Assembly (NCBI GenBank): GCA_008933525.1
Contig: WBUV01000247.1
Coordinates: 1 to 5,522, forward strand
Reading direction: 5' to 3'
DNA length: 5,522 bases
Source: Bacteroidales bacterium
GTDB lineage: Bacteria > Bacteroidota > Bacteroidia > Bacteroidales > Tenuifilaceae
Of this stretch, positions 1 to 5,522 are shown piece after piece (positions within the stretch are counted from its first letter, which is position 1; every line of letters starts with the position of its first letter). Both the position numbers and the translations under genes were made by a program. The notes under the pieces are model-generated. The model saw only the letters and a list, made by a program, of their open reading frames with translations, searched no databases and was not told the origin of the DNA.

Positions 1-1908
1 CCCATAATGTCGCCCCACAAACAAGTACCAGAGGTTAACACTTGGAGCGTTTTATGGGGTTTGGTTATGGCAATTATCTTTTCTGCAGCAGCAGCCTACC
101 TTGGTCTAAAGGTTGGTCAGGTATTCGAGGCCGCTATTCCAATTGCTATTATTGCTGTTGGATTATCAACCGTTGCAAAACGTAAGGGAGCGCTTGGCGA
201 GAATGTCATTATCCAATCTATTGGAGCAAGTTCTGGAGTTATTGTTGCAGGTGCAATTTTTACACTTCCTGCTCTTTACATATTAAACCTTGAAGCACAA
301 TTCTACCAAGTATTCCTATCATCGCTTTTTGGTGGTGTTTTGGGTATCCTATTCCTAATTCCATTCCGTAAATATTTTGTTTCCGATATGCACGGAAAAT
401 TCCCATTCCCCGAGGCTACAGCCACCACCGAGGTGCTTGTATCGGGCGAAAAAGGTGGAAAGCAAGCACGTTTGCTTGTAGTTAGTGGATTAATTGGCGG
501 TATTTACGACTTTATCATAGCAACCTTTGGTTGGTGGAGCGAGGTGGTTACAACCCGTGTAATCCCTGCCGGTGAAGCACTTGCAGCAAAATCAAAGTTA
601 GTTTTCAAACTAAACGTTGGTGCGGCAGTAATGGGTATTGGCTATATCATTGGAATGAAATATACTGCAATTATTGCAGCTGGTTCATTTGTTGGCTGGT
701 TCGTTATTATTCCAATTATCAACTACTTTGCGCCCGGATTGACTGAGACTGTTGGTAGCAACGTTACCCTACTAGTTGGCGATATGAGCGCAGAACAAAT
801 CTTCTCAACTTACGTTCGCCCTATAGGTATTGGTGGTATTGCAATGGCTGGTATCATTGGAATTATCCGCTCCAGTTCAATTATTAAAAAGGCTTTTGGA
901 TTGGCTGCATCGGAACTATTCGGTGGACATAAATCTATTTCAAAAGAAGAACTTAGAACCCGCAGAGACCTTCCAATGGCAATTATTGCTGGAGGTATTC
1001 TACTTACAACCATTCTTGTATTCATTTTCTTCCAGTTTGGAGTAGTACATAACTTAACTCACGCGTTAATAGGACTAGGAATTGTAATGGTAATAGCCTT
1101 CCTATTCACCACTGTAGCAGCCAACGCTATTGCAATTGTTGGTACTAACCCAGTATCGGGGATGACTTTGATGACTCTTATTATCGCATCGCTTGTAATG
1201 GCATCGGTTGGATTGACAGGAACATCAGGAATGGTTGCTGCGCTTATTATTGGTGGTGTTGTATGTACAGCGCTATCGATGGCAGGTGGCTTTATCACCG
1301 ACCTAAAGATTGGTTACTGGTTAGGTTCATCGCCTATTAAACAGCAGAGCTGGAAGTTTCTTGGAACATTCGTTTCCGCAGCAACTGTTGGTGGTGTTAT
1401 CATTCTATTAAATAAAACTTACGGTTTCACAGGTAAAGATGCCCTTGTTGCTCCACAAGCAAACGCAATGGCAGCTGTAATTGAGCCAATGATGAGCGGA
1501 AAACCTGCTCCTTGGATGCTTTACGGTGCGGGTGCATTCCTATCGTTGATTCTTACTATGATTGGCGTTCCTGCACTAGCCTTCTCGTTGGGTATGTTTA
1601 TTCCTCTACAATTGAATACACCTCTTTTGGCTGGTGGTATTATTGCTCATATAGTTTCTACCCGCTCTAAGGATGCTAAAGTTAACCAAGCACGCAAGGA
1701 ACGTGGAACCCTGATTGCATCGGGATTTATTGCTGGAGGTGCACTAATGGGCGTTATTAGTGCTGTTTTGAAGTTCGGTGGAATAAACTTTGTAAATACC
1801 GAATGGATTGAATCGCACCCCGCCGAGATACTTGGATTTGTGATGTTCCTTGTAATTGGAGGATACATAATTTGGGAAAGCTTAAGAGCAAAACCAGAGG
1901 AAGAGTAG
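1..1908 (+). CDS. OPT-family oligopeptide transporter, probably 5'-partial
   Basis: Integral inner-membrane transporter of the OPT superfamily, prokaryotic branch. Members import oligopeptides or, in some subfamilies, metal chelates, probably driven by the ion gradient. From the Met at base 7 the protein has 633 residues with about fifteen hydrophobic segments. Family marks are YLGLKVG (31-37) after the first membrane helix, the AAIPIAII stretch (42-49), GENVIIQSIGASSG (64-77), FPFPEATATTEVL (132-144) and a late NTPLLAGGIIAHIV segment. The frame stays open to the window edge (Pro-Ile precede the Met), and relatives usually carry several more residues before the conserved PE (8-9 here). The true start therefore probably lies upstream, although the Met at base 7 is possible. 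The C-terminus ends in a short charged tail (RAKPEEE), as expected for a complete 3' end. The peptidase gene pepT follows on the same strand, which favours a peptide substrate; that is inference. The family call is firm and the substrate is not. Confidence 0.93.
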   Translation, partial: PIMSPHKQVPEVNTWSVLWGLVMAIIFSAAAAYLGLKVGQVFEAAIPIAIIAVGLSTVAKRKGALGENVIIQSIGASSGVIVAGAIFTLPALYILNLEAQFYQVFLSSLFGGVLGILFLIPFRKYFVSDMHGKFPFPEATATTEVLVSGEKGGKQARLLVVSGLIGGIYDFIIATFGWWSEVVTTRVIPAGEALAAKSKLVFKLNVGAAVMGIGYIIGMKYTAIIAAGSFVGWFVIIPIINYFAPGLTETVGSNVTLLVGDMSAEQIFSTYVRPIGIGGIAMAGIIGIIRSSSIIKKAFGLAASELFGGHKSISKEELRTRRDLPMAIIAGGILLTTILVFIFFQFGVVHNLTHALIGLGIVMVIAFLFTTVAANAIAIVGTNPVSGMTLMTLIIASLVMASVGLTGTSGMVAALIIGGVVCTALSMAGGFITDLKIGYWLGSSPIKQQSWKFLGTFVSAATVGGVIILLNKTYGFTGKDALVAPQANAMAAVIEPMMSGKPAPWMLYGAGAFLSLILTMIGVPALAFSLGMFIPLQLNTPLLAGGIIAHIVSTRSKDAKVNQARKERGTLIASGFIAGGALMGVISAVLKFGGINFVNTEWIESHPAEILGFVMFLVIGGYIIWESLRAKPEEE

Positions 1909-1918
1909 TGTCGAGTGA

Positions 1919-1990
1919 AAAGTTAAAAGTTAAGTGATACTGAACATTTCTCTTAACTTTTAACTTTCTACTCTATAACTTTTAACTTTT
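1919..1990. repeat. Intergenic TTAACTTTTAACTT repeat: inverted pair plus a third direct copy
   Basis: The 89-bp gap between the transporter and pepT is largely built from one heptamer-based unit. A 16-base arm at 1919-1934 (AAAGTTAAAAGTTAAG) is perfectly complementary to 1952-1967, with a 17-base loop between them. A further copy of the right arm, TAACTTTTAACTTTT, lies at 1976-1990, ending 7 bases before the pepT start codon. The left arm could therefore pair with either right-hand copy, giving two alternative AT-rich hairpins. Similar AGTTAAA-type runs are frequent between genes in Bacteroidota (family knowledge, not checked here). It lacks a GC-rich stem, so it is a poor intrinsic terminator. 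A role as spacer, mRNA-processing or stability element is possible. Confidence 0.75.
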
Positions 1991-1997
1991 TAAGAGT

Positions 1998-3236
1998 ATG
2001 ATAAACAGAGATAATTTAGTCGACCGCTTTATAAGGTATGTTAAGATAGATACCCAAAGCGACGATACAGTAACCGATAGATTCCCCAGCACCGAAAAGC
2101 AATTGGTTCTTTCCAACCTACTAGTTAAAGAATTAAAAGAACTAGGTGTTGAGGATGTTAATATTGATGAGTTTGGCTATGTAATGGCTACCATTCCTGC
2201 CAACACAACCAAAAATGTTCCAACACTTGGATTCCTTGCTCACGTGGATACCGCTCCCGATATGCTTGGGAAAGATGTGAAGCCTCGCTTTGTTGAGAAT
2301 TACGATGGAACCGATATCTTACTTAACAAGGAAAAGGATTTAGTTCTTGCTGTGAAAGAATTCCCTGAACTTAAGAATTACGTTGGACAAACGTTGATTG
2401 TTACCGACGGCACTACGCTTCTTGGTGCAGACGATAAAGCGGGCGTTGCCGAAATAATGACTGCTGTTGAGTACATTATGAAAAACCCCAGCTTCAAGCA
2501 CGGAAAAATCCGCATAGGTTTTACTGCCGATGAGGAAGTAGGGCGTGGTGTTGACCACTTCGACGTTAAGCGCTTTGCGGCCGATTACGCCTACACTTTA
2601 GATGGCGGAGCTATTGGCGAGTTAGAGTTCGAGAATTTCAACGCGGCTGGTGCAAAAATCACCATACAAGGAAGAAACATTCACCCCGGCTACGCAAAGG
2701 ATAAAATGCTCAATGCAATACTAATCGCTCAGGAATTCAACAGCTTACTTCCTGCACACGAGCGCCCAGAGCACACCGTTGGTTACGAGGGTTTTTATCA
2801 CCTTATAAAAATGGATGGTTCTGTTGAGAAGGCTAACTTCCAGTATATTATCCGCGACCACGACCATAAAAAGTTTGAATCGCGCAAAGCGTATATGGAG
2901 CGTATTGCAGAATACATAAACACCAAATACGGTCAAGGAGTTGTTACTCTTGAGGTGAAGGACCAATACTACAACATGCGCGAAAAGGTTGAACCTGTTT
3001 ACCACATTGTTTCTACAGCCATTGAAGCTATGGAAAAGGTTGGAGTTAAGCCAAAGGTTAAACCAATCCGTGGAGGTACCGATGGTGCTCGTTTATCGTA
3101 TATGGGACTTCCCTGCCCTAATATCTTTGCAGGAGGTGAGAATTTCCATGGAAAACACGAGTATGTCCCAGTTGAAAGCATGGTTAAGGCAACTGAGGTT
3201 ATCCTTAAAATTGTGGAACTATACGAATCGAAATAA
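1998..3236 (+). CDS. pepT: Peptidase T (tripeptide aminopeptidase, M20B)
   Basis: Cytoplasmic di-zinc aminopeptidase that removes the N-terminal residue from tripeptides. The 412 residues match the usual PepT length of about 405-415. All catalytic landmarks are visible: HVDTAPD (82-88, zinc ligand H82 and catalytic D84), GADDKAG (143-149, bridging D145), DEEVG (178-182, general base E179 and ligand E180), DGG (202-204, ligand D202), and HGKHE (384-388, ligand H384). [11 protein letters not shown] (358-368) and [14 protein letters not shown] (227-240), a dimer/lid region of the family, are also present. The start is the first Met of the frame and gives the standard N-terminus. It is preceded by TAAGAGT rather than a strong ribosome binding site, as is usual in Bacteroidota. 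The gene lies 89 bp behind the OPT transporter and ends at a strong hairpin terminator. Uptake followed by tripeptide hydrolysis is the natural reading. The enzyme looks complete and active. Confidence 0.97.
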   Translation: MINRDNLVDRFIRYVKIDTQSDDTVTDRFPSTEKQLVLSNLLVKELKELGVEDVNIDEFGYVMATIPANTTKNVPTLGFLAHVDTAPDMLGKDVKPRFVENYDGTDILLNKEKDLVLAVKEFPELKNYVGQTLIVTDGTTLLGADDKAGVAEIMTAVEYIMKNPSFKHGKIRIGFTADEEVGRGVDHFDVKRFAADYAYTLDGGAIGELEFENFNAAGAKITIQGRNIHPGYAKDKMLNAILIAQEFNSLLPAHERPEHTVGYEGFYHLIKMDGSVEKANFQYIIRDHDHKKFESRKAYMERIAEYINTKYGQGVVTLEVKDQYYNMREKVEPVYHIVSTAIEAMEKVGVKPKVKPIRGGTDGARLSYMGLPCPNIFAGGENFHGKHEYVPVESMVKATEVILKIVELYESK

Positions 3237-3254
3237 ACAGCACTAAATTGCGAG

Positions 3255-3277
3255 AAGCCCCTGAATAGGGGCTTTTT
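3255..3277 (+). terminator. Intrinsic terminator of pepT
   Basis: Bases 3255-3262 pair perfectly with 3267-3274 (8 bp, with a CCCC/GGGG core) across a four-base GAAT loop. The stem runs straight into a T-tract (3273-3277). It begins 19 bases after the pepT stop codon. The T-tract lies on the plus strand, so it mainly serves pepT. From the minus strand the hairpin is followed by CTCGC, which is a poor tail, so it should terminate the convergent rubredoxin gene less well. Confidence 0.9.
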
Positions 3278-3435
3278 CATTCTTCTAATTCAACAAAGTA
3301 TTCTTTACTTACATTGCACACAGGGCAAAGCCATGTATCTGGAAGGTCATCGAATTGCGTTCCTGGAGGAATGCCATTGTTTGGATCTCCAATTTCCTCG
3401 TTATAAATATAACCGCAAACTTTACACTTATACAT
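3277..3435 (-). CDS. Rubredoxin
   Basis: Small cytoplasmic one-iron electron carrier; in anaerobes rubredoxins pass electrons to rubrerythrin, superoxide reductase or other oxygen-defence enzymes. Read on the minus strand, the ORF is 52 residues, the classic rubredoxin size. It begins MYKCKVCGYIYNEEIGDP and carries both iron-binding knuckles: C4-x2-C7-G-Y and C37-P-V-C40. The family's GIPPGTQFDDLPDTW core is at 21-35. One departure is N41 and S43, where most rubredoxins have Gly (CPxCGxxK becomes CPVCNVSK); the cysteines are unaffected. The gene converges with pepT, and its TGA stop overlaps the T-tract of the pepT terminator. It is divergent from the exported-protein gene across an 82-bp gap. 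No partner redox gene lies in the window, so its electron acceptor is unknown. Confidence 0.96.
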   Translation of the reverse strand: MYKCKVCGYIYNEEIGDPNNGIPPGTQFDDLPDTWLCPVCNVSKEYFVELEE

Positions 3436-3517
3436 GATTTTAAGATGTTTAGAATAACATTTTTTTTAACTTGCAACTGTTTATTTGTAACATCAATTTT
3501 AACTAAATATTATTAAT
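3436..3517. promoter_or_regulatory. Divergent intergenic region, probable promoters for rubredoxin and the VTC operon
   Basis: This 82-bp AT-rich gap is the only non-coding space between two gene starts pointing away from each other, so it must hold a promoter for at least the rightward operon. The Bacteroidota sigma factor prefers TAnnTTTG at -7. On the plus strand TTTATTTG at 3480-3487 matches five of six defined bases and lies 30 bases before the ATG at 3518. On the minus strand TAAAATTG (3501-3494) also matches five of six. Neither has a convincing -33 box at the expected distance, so the exact sites are uncertain. The last bases before the ATG at 3518 (AACTAAATATTATTAAT) are A/T-rich without a Shine-Dalgarno motif, the normal pattern in this phylum. 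Confidence 0.4.
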
Positions 3518-3958
3518 ATGGCGAATTCTTATAAAATAAAAATTGCTGTAGGTCTTATATCGATTATTGCTTTATTAGCATTCTCGTCGAATTCTGTGTA
3601 TGCCCAAAAAAAGAAAGAAATTAGAGCCGCCGCTGTAAGTAGCAAAAAAGAGTGGAATCATATATACTCTAATGATACTGAGAAAAAATACCTGGAAGCC
3701 GAATATCAATATGATAAAAGAGGAAATACTCTGCTTGAGAAACTGTACGACGAAAACGGGAATATTATTAAGCACACAGAATTTAAGTATAATGCTGACG
3801 GGAATGAGATTCTTGAAATTTCGTATAATCCAAGGGGTCAAATAATCGAAAAAATTGAAACAACTTACTATAAGGAGGATTTAAAACTCGAGAAAAAGGT
3901 TTATGGAGCCAATGGAAAGTTGAAAAGTAAAAAAATATTTGAGTACAAAACATTTTAG
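3518..3958 (+). CDS. Exported protein with alternating 12/14-residue Tyr-x3-Gly repeats, unknown function
   Basis: I do not recognise the family. The 146-residue product has a clear Sec signal peptide: basic N-terminus (K6, K8), hydrophobic core about 9-22, and a likely cut at VYA|Q after residue 29. It has no lipobox cysteine, so the mature protein should be a soluble periplasmic or secreted chain of about 117 residues. From residue 63 it is a regular series of short hairpin-like units with an aromatic residue four positions before a turn Gly: Y65/G69, Y77/G81, Y91/G95, Y103/G107, Y117/D121 (Gly lost), Y129/G133 and a last Y143. The spacing alternates 12 and 14 residues. This resembles YD/RHS-type or YwqK/MORN-like beta repeats (xYDxxGNxxxE) but is too short to be a toxin. 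The mature part is rich in Lys and Glu. It is the first gene of an operon, 5 bp before the VTC gene, which suggests a role beside that enzyme and its membrane partner. The ATG at 3518 is chosen because it yields a complete signal peptide. Confidence 0.85.
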   Translation: MANSYKIKIAVGLISIIALLAFSSNSVYAQKKKEIRAAAVSSKKEWNHIYSNDTEKKYLEAEYQYDKRGNTLLEKLYDENGNIIKHTEFKYNADGNEILEISYNPRGQIIEKIETTYYKEDLKLEKKVYGANGKLKSKKIFEYKTF

Positions 3959-3963
3959 CAGAA

Positions 3964-4752
3964 ATGGATATCTCAAAGATTAGCCCAATTACTAATAAAT
4001 TTAAAAGAATAAGTTTAAAGGAGGCCGAAAAAGCTCAACTCATGCAAAGAGTTGATTCTAAATACATACTTCCATTCGAAGTATCCAAAGAGGTATTGGA
4101 GAATGTTGTTGGTAGTTATTTCATTGTTGATAATAACGGGTATGTTGTTCCAGAATACATATCGGATTATTTTGATACACCAGAGTTCAATATGTATTTG
4201 GACCATCAGAACAAGAGACCGCGTAGGTATAAAATTAGAGTAAGGAACTACTGCGCATCAGGCGATTCTTTTCTGGAGATTAAATTGAGAACCCCCTCGG
4301 GCAAAACGGTAAAAAAAAGAATTTCTGCAAGAACTAACGATTTAAACAATGAGAACATTATTGATTTTGTAGCATCGAAAAGCCCATACATAATCGATGA
4401 ATTATCCAAAACCCTTGTAACTAGATTTGAAAGACTTACATTGGTCTCACATGATTTCAACGAGAGAATAACTTTCGATTTTAACCTATATATCACTCTG
4501 CCAAACACAGGCCAATCAATCAATTATGAGAATATCAGCATTGTTGAAGTAAAACGAAGCAAGTTTAAATCGAATAGCGAAGTAGCCAAACTGTTAAAAA
4601 TCCTCGGTTTTAGACCAAAAGGATTTAGCAAGTATTCCATAGGATGTGCGCTTCTTTATCCTAATTTTAAGAGCAATAACTTTAAAAAAACACTGTTGTA
4701 CATTAAAAAAATTCAAGATGAATACACTCAACCTAATTATGCAAACAGATAG
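3964..4752 (+). CDS. VTC-domain protein (polyphosphate polymerase-like tunnel enzyme)
   Basis: This 262-residue soluble protein is nearly all VTC domain, a member of the triphosphate tunnel fold whose eukaryotic relative Vtc4 makes polyphosphate from ATP. Expected basic and acidic tunnel positions are present: RVDSKY (K33), YFDTPEF with D71, H81, KIRVR (K90, R92, R94), LEIK (E105, K107), a KTVKKR basic run (114-119), TRFER (R154, R157), RITFDF (R168, D172), VEVK (E195, K197) and FSKYSIG (K224). No signal peptide or membrane helix is seen, so it acts in the cytoplasm, probably at the membrane through its DUF4956 neighbour. It starts 5 bp after the stop of the exported-repeat gene, and its last codons overlap the start of the DUF4956 gene, so the three are almost certainly co-transcribed. 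Activity of bacterial members of this family is poorly established; polyphosphate synthesis is inferred from homology, and another triphosphate-using reaction is possible. The GC content is low compared with pepT. Confidence 0.92.
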   Translation: MDISKISPITNKFKRISLKEAEKAQLMQRVDSKYILPFEVSKEVLENVVGSYFIVDNNGYVVPEYISDYFDTPEFNMYLDHQNKRPRRYKIRVRNYCASGDSFLEIKLRTPSGKTVKKRISARTNDLNNENIIDFVASKSPYIIDELSKTLVTRFERLTLVSHDFNERITFDFNLYITLPNTGQSINYENISIVEVKRSKFKSNSEVAKLLKILGFRPKGFSKYSIGCALLYPNFKSNNFKKTLLYIKKIQDEYTQPNYANR

Positions 4753-5416
4753 CTTGCAGCTATTTGGAATAGACCTATTGAACGCTGATGATTTTTTCAC
4801 CTTACTCATTAGGTTTATCCTGAATATTTCTGTTCTATGGATAACAGCCCGATATCTTTACTATCCAAGAACTTACCGTAAAGATTATGTGTTTACCTTT
4901 TTACTACTAGGTGTTGTTGTATTCTTCATGTGTTTCTTACTAGCCAATGTAAAGTTACAGCTAGGATTTGCATTGGGGTTGTTTGCCGTTTTCGGAATTA
5001 TACGTTATAGGACTAATCCCATTCCAATAAAGGAAATGACTTACCTTTTTTTAATAATTGCAATATCGCTAATCAACGCAATTTCATCAAAAAAAGTCAG
5101 CTATGCCGAATTACTATTTTCGAACTTCGCGTTACTAGGTGTAACTCTTATTCTTGAGAAAGGATTATTTATTAAGCACCTATCACAGAGAATTGTAGTG
5201 TACGAGAAAATTGATTTGATAAAACCTGAACGTAGAGCCGAACTTATAGCAGATTTAAAATTAAGAACTGGCCTCGACATTAGAAATGTAGAAATCGGGA
5301 AGGTAGATTTTCTTAGGGATATAGCATGGCTAACGGTTCATTTTCCGTCGGAAAGTATTAAAGATGATGATGGACTAGCGTTGAATGAGAACCAAATTGT
5401 TGATGACGACGATTAG
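4718..5416 (+). CDS. DUF4956 family membrane protein
   Basis: Inner-membrane protein of unknown function that commonly accompanies VTC-domain genes in bacteria. From the ATG at 4718 it has 232 residues. Hydrophobic segments lie at about 27-46, 57-77, 82-95, 106-122 and 130-147. The family hallmark is at 83-122: GFALGLFAVFGIIRYRT, then IPIKEMTYLF, then ISLINAIS. The C-terminal part (about 155-212) looks like a small soluble alpha/beta domain, followed by an acidic tail ending in four Asp. Start choice is uncertain. The frame is open from an ATG at 4646, which would add an unlikely 24-residue leader within the VTC gene. ATG 4718 has an A-rich upstream region and overlaps the VTC gene by 35 bases; ATG 4739 overlaps by 14 bases and gives MQTDSLQLFG, also close to the usual family N-terminus. 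The overlap implies translational coupling with the VTC protein. It may anchor that enzyme or move its product; this is inference. Confidence 0.9.
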   Translation: MNTLNLIMQTDSLQLFGIDLLNADDFFTLLIRFILNISVLWITARYLYYPRTYRKDYVFTFLLLGVVVFFMCFLLANVKLQLGFALGLFAVFGIIRYRTNPIPIKEMTYLFLIIAISLINAISSKKVSYAELLFSNFALLGVTLILEKGLFIKHLSQRIVVYEKIDLIKPERRAELIADLKLRTGLDIRNVEIGKVDFLRDIAWLTVHFPSESIKDDDGLALNENQIVDDDD

Positions 5417-5417
5417 G

Positions 5418-5522
5418 CTATACAATTTCAACCATTTTGAATGGTAGTTTAACCAAAGCCTGGAAATCTCTTCCAAGGTTTTTAATTGTATCGTCGTCCT
5501 CCTCGTAGTACCAGTTTATAAC
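5418..5522 (-). CDS. DUF1987 / SiaC-like regulatory phosphoprotein, C-terminal fragment
   Basis: Only the last 34 codons are inside the window; the gene starts beyond the right edge. Read on the minus strand it gives VINWYYEEDDDTIKNLGRDF followed by a stretch ending LPFKMVEIV and a TAG stop. The NWYYEEDD...LGxDF...LPF pattern is the typical C-terminus of DUF1987 proteins (about 125-130 residues when whole). In Pseudomonas aeruginosa the family member SiaC is switched by a kinase/phosphatase pair (SiaB/SiaA) and controls a diguanylate cyclase; whether that holds here is unknown. Its stop codon is one base from that of the convergent DUF4956 gene. The call rests on a short fragment but the motif is distinctive. 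Confidence 0.8.
   Translation of the reverse strand, partial: VINWYYEEDDDTIKNLGRDFQALVKLPFKMVEIV
5455..5483 (+). terminator. Possible intrinsic terminator of the VTC operon, inside the convergent gene
   Basis: Bases 5461-5465 pair with 5471-5475 and 5459-5460 with 5477-5478, leaving A5476 bulged and a five-base ATCTC loop. The stem is followed at once by TTTTT (5479-5483). Upstream AAAG (5455-5458) can extend the stem into the T-tract, with one G-T wobble. It is 39 bases beyond the DUF4956 stop and lies within the coding end of the SiaC-like gene, so coding constraint may explain it. The stem is modest in strength. Confidence 0.35.

Noticed and set aside
2999..3280. Minus-strand open frame of 93 codons over the end of pepT.
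   Set aside because: It is antisense to the conserved C-terminal zinc-binding part of pepT, shows no recognisable motif and would include the terminator hairpin in its first codons.
3518..3958. Reading the exported repeat protein as an RHS/YD toxin.
   Set aside because: It is only 146 residues, has no toxin domain after the repeats, and no immunity gene follows; the next gene is a VTC enzyme.
3872..4024. Two Shine-Dalgarno-like sequences, AAGGAGG at 3872-3878 and AAAGGAGG at 4017-4024.
   Set aside because: Both lie inside coding frames. The first has no start codon nearby and the second is 16 bases from the next ATG. Genes in this window start without such motifs.
4646..4717. Upstream ATG extending the DUF4956 gene by 24 residues.
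   Set aside because: The extension lies within the VTC coding frame, is rich in Lys/Cys/Leu unlike a DUF4956 N-terminus, and would make a 107-base overlap. Starts at 4718 or 4739 fit better.
5431..5445. Short hairpin ACCATT-TTG-AATGGT just after the DUF4956 stop.
   Set aside because: Six mostly AT pairs and no T-tract on either strand; too weak for a terminator.
5405..5498. A 9-bp perfect inverted repeat, GACGACGAT at 5405-5413 and its complement at 5490-5498.
   Set aside because: Both arms encode runs of Asp in two convergent genes (the acidic tail of DUF4956 and the EEDDD run of the SiaC-like protein). Shared Asp codons explain it better than a structural element.

Overview
The window reads as chromosomal DNA of a Bacteroidota bacterium, most likely an anaerobe or microaerophile of the Bacteroidales type. 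The evidence is A-rich, Shine-Dalgarno-poor gene starts, protein families common in that phylum (a prokaryotic OPT transporter, PepT, a VTC/DUF4956 pair, a DUF1987/SiaC-like protein) and a stand-alone rubredoxin. The genus cannot be told from the sequence. No tRNA, rRNA, CRISPR array, integrase or insertion sequence is visible.

Left half (1-3280), peptide nutrition: an OPT-family oligopeptide transporter, probably cut at its 5' end by the window edge, is followed after 89 bp by pepT, the M20B tripeptidase. Together they suggest uptake of small peptides and hydrolysis of the tripeptides inside the cell. The gap between them holds three copies of a TTAACTTTTAACTT-type repeat, two of which face each other. 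A strong intrinsic terminator closes pepT.

Middle (3277-3517): a 52-residue rubredoxin gene lies on the minus strand, convergent with pepT. Its stop codon sits in the T-tract of the pepT terminator. An 82-bp AT-rich gap separates it from the divergent operon that follows.

Right half (3518-5416), a compact plus-strand operon: (i) a small Sec-exported protein of unrecognised family whose mature part is a regular series of Tyr-x3-Gly units spaced alternately 12 and 14 residues; (ii) a VTC-domain protein related to eukaryotic polyphosphate polymerase, with the tunnel residues apparently intact; (iii) a DUF4956 membrane protein. The first two genes are 5 bp apart and the last two overlap. Sampled lines in this operon are about 27-28% GC, against 48-55% in sampled lines of the peptide genes. 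The last 105 bases hold the C-terminal end of a minus-strand DUF1987/SiaC-like gene whose stop codon is 1 bp from that of the DUF4956 gene.

The most interesting part is the exported-repeat/VTC/DUF4956 operon. It could be a small envelope system in which a cytoplasmic tunnel enzyme works with a membrane protein and an exported partner. Its substrate and product cannot be determined from the sequence.
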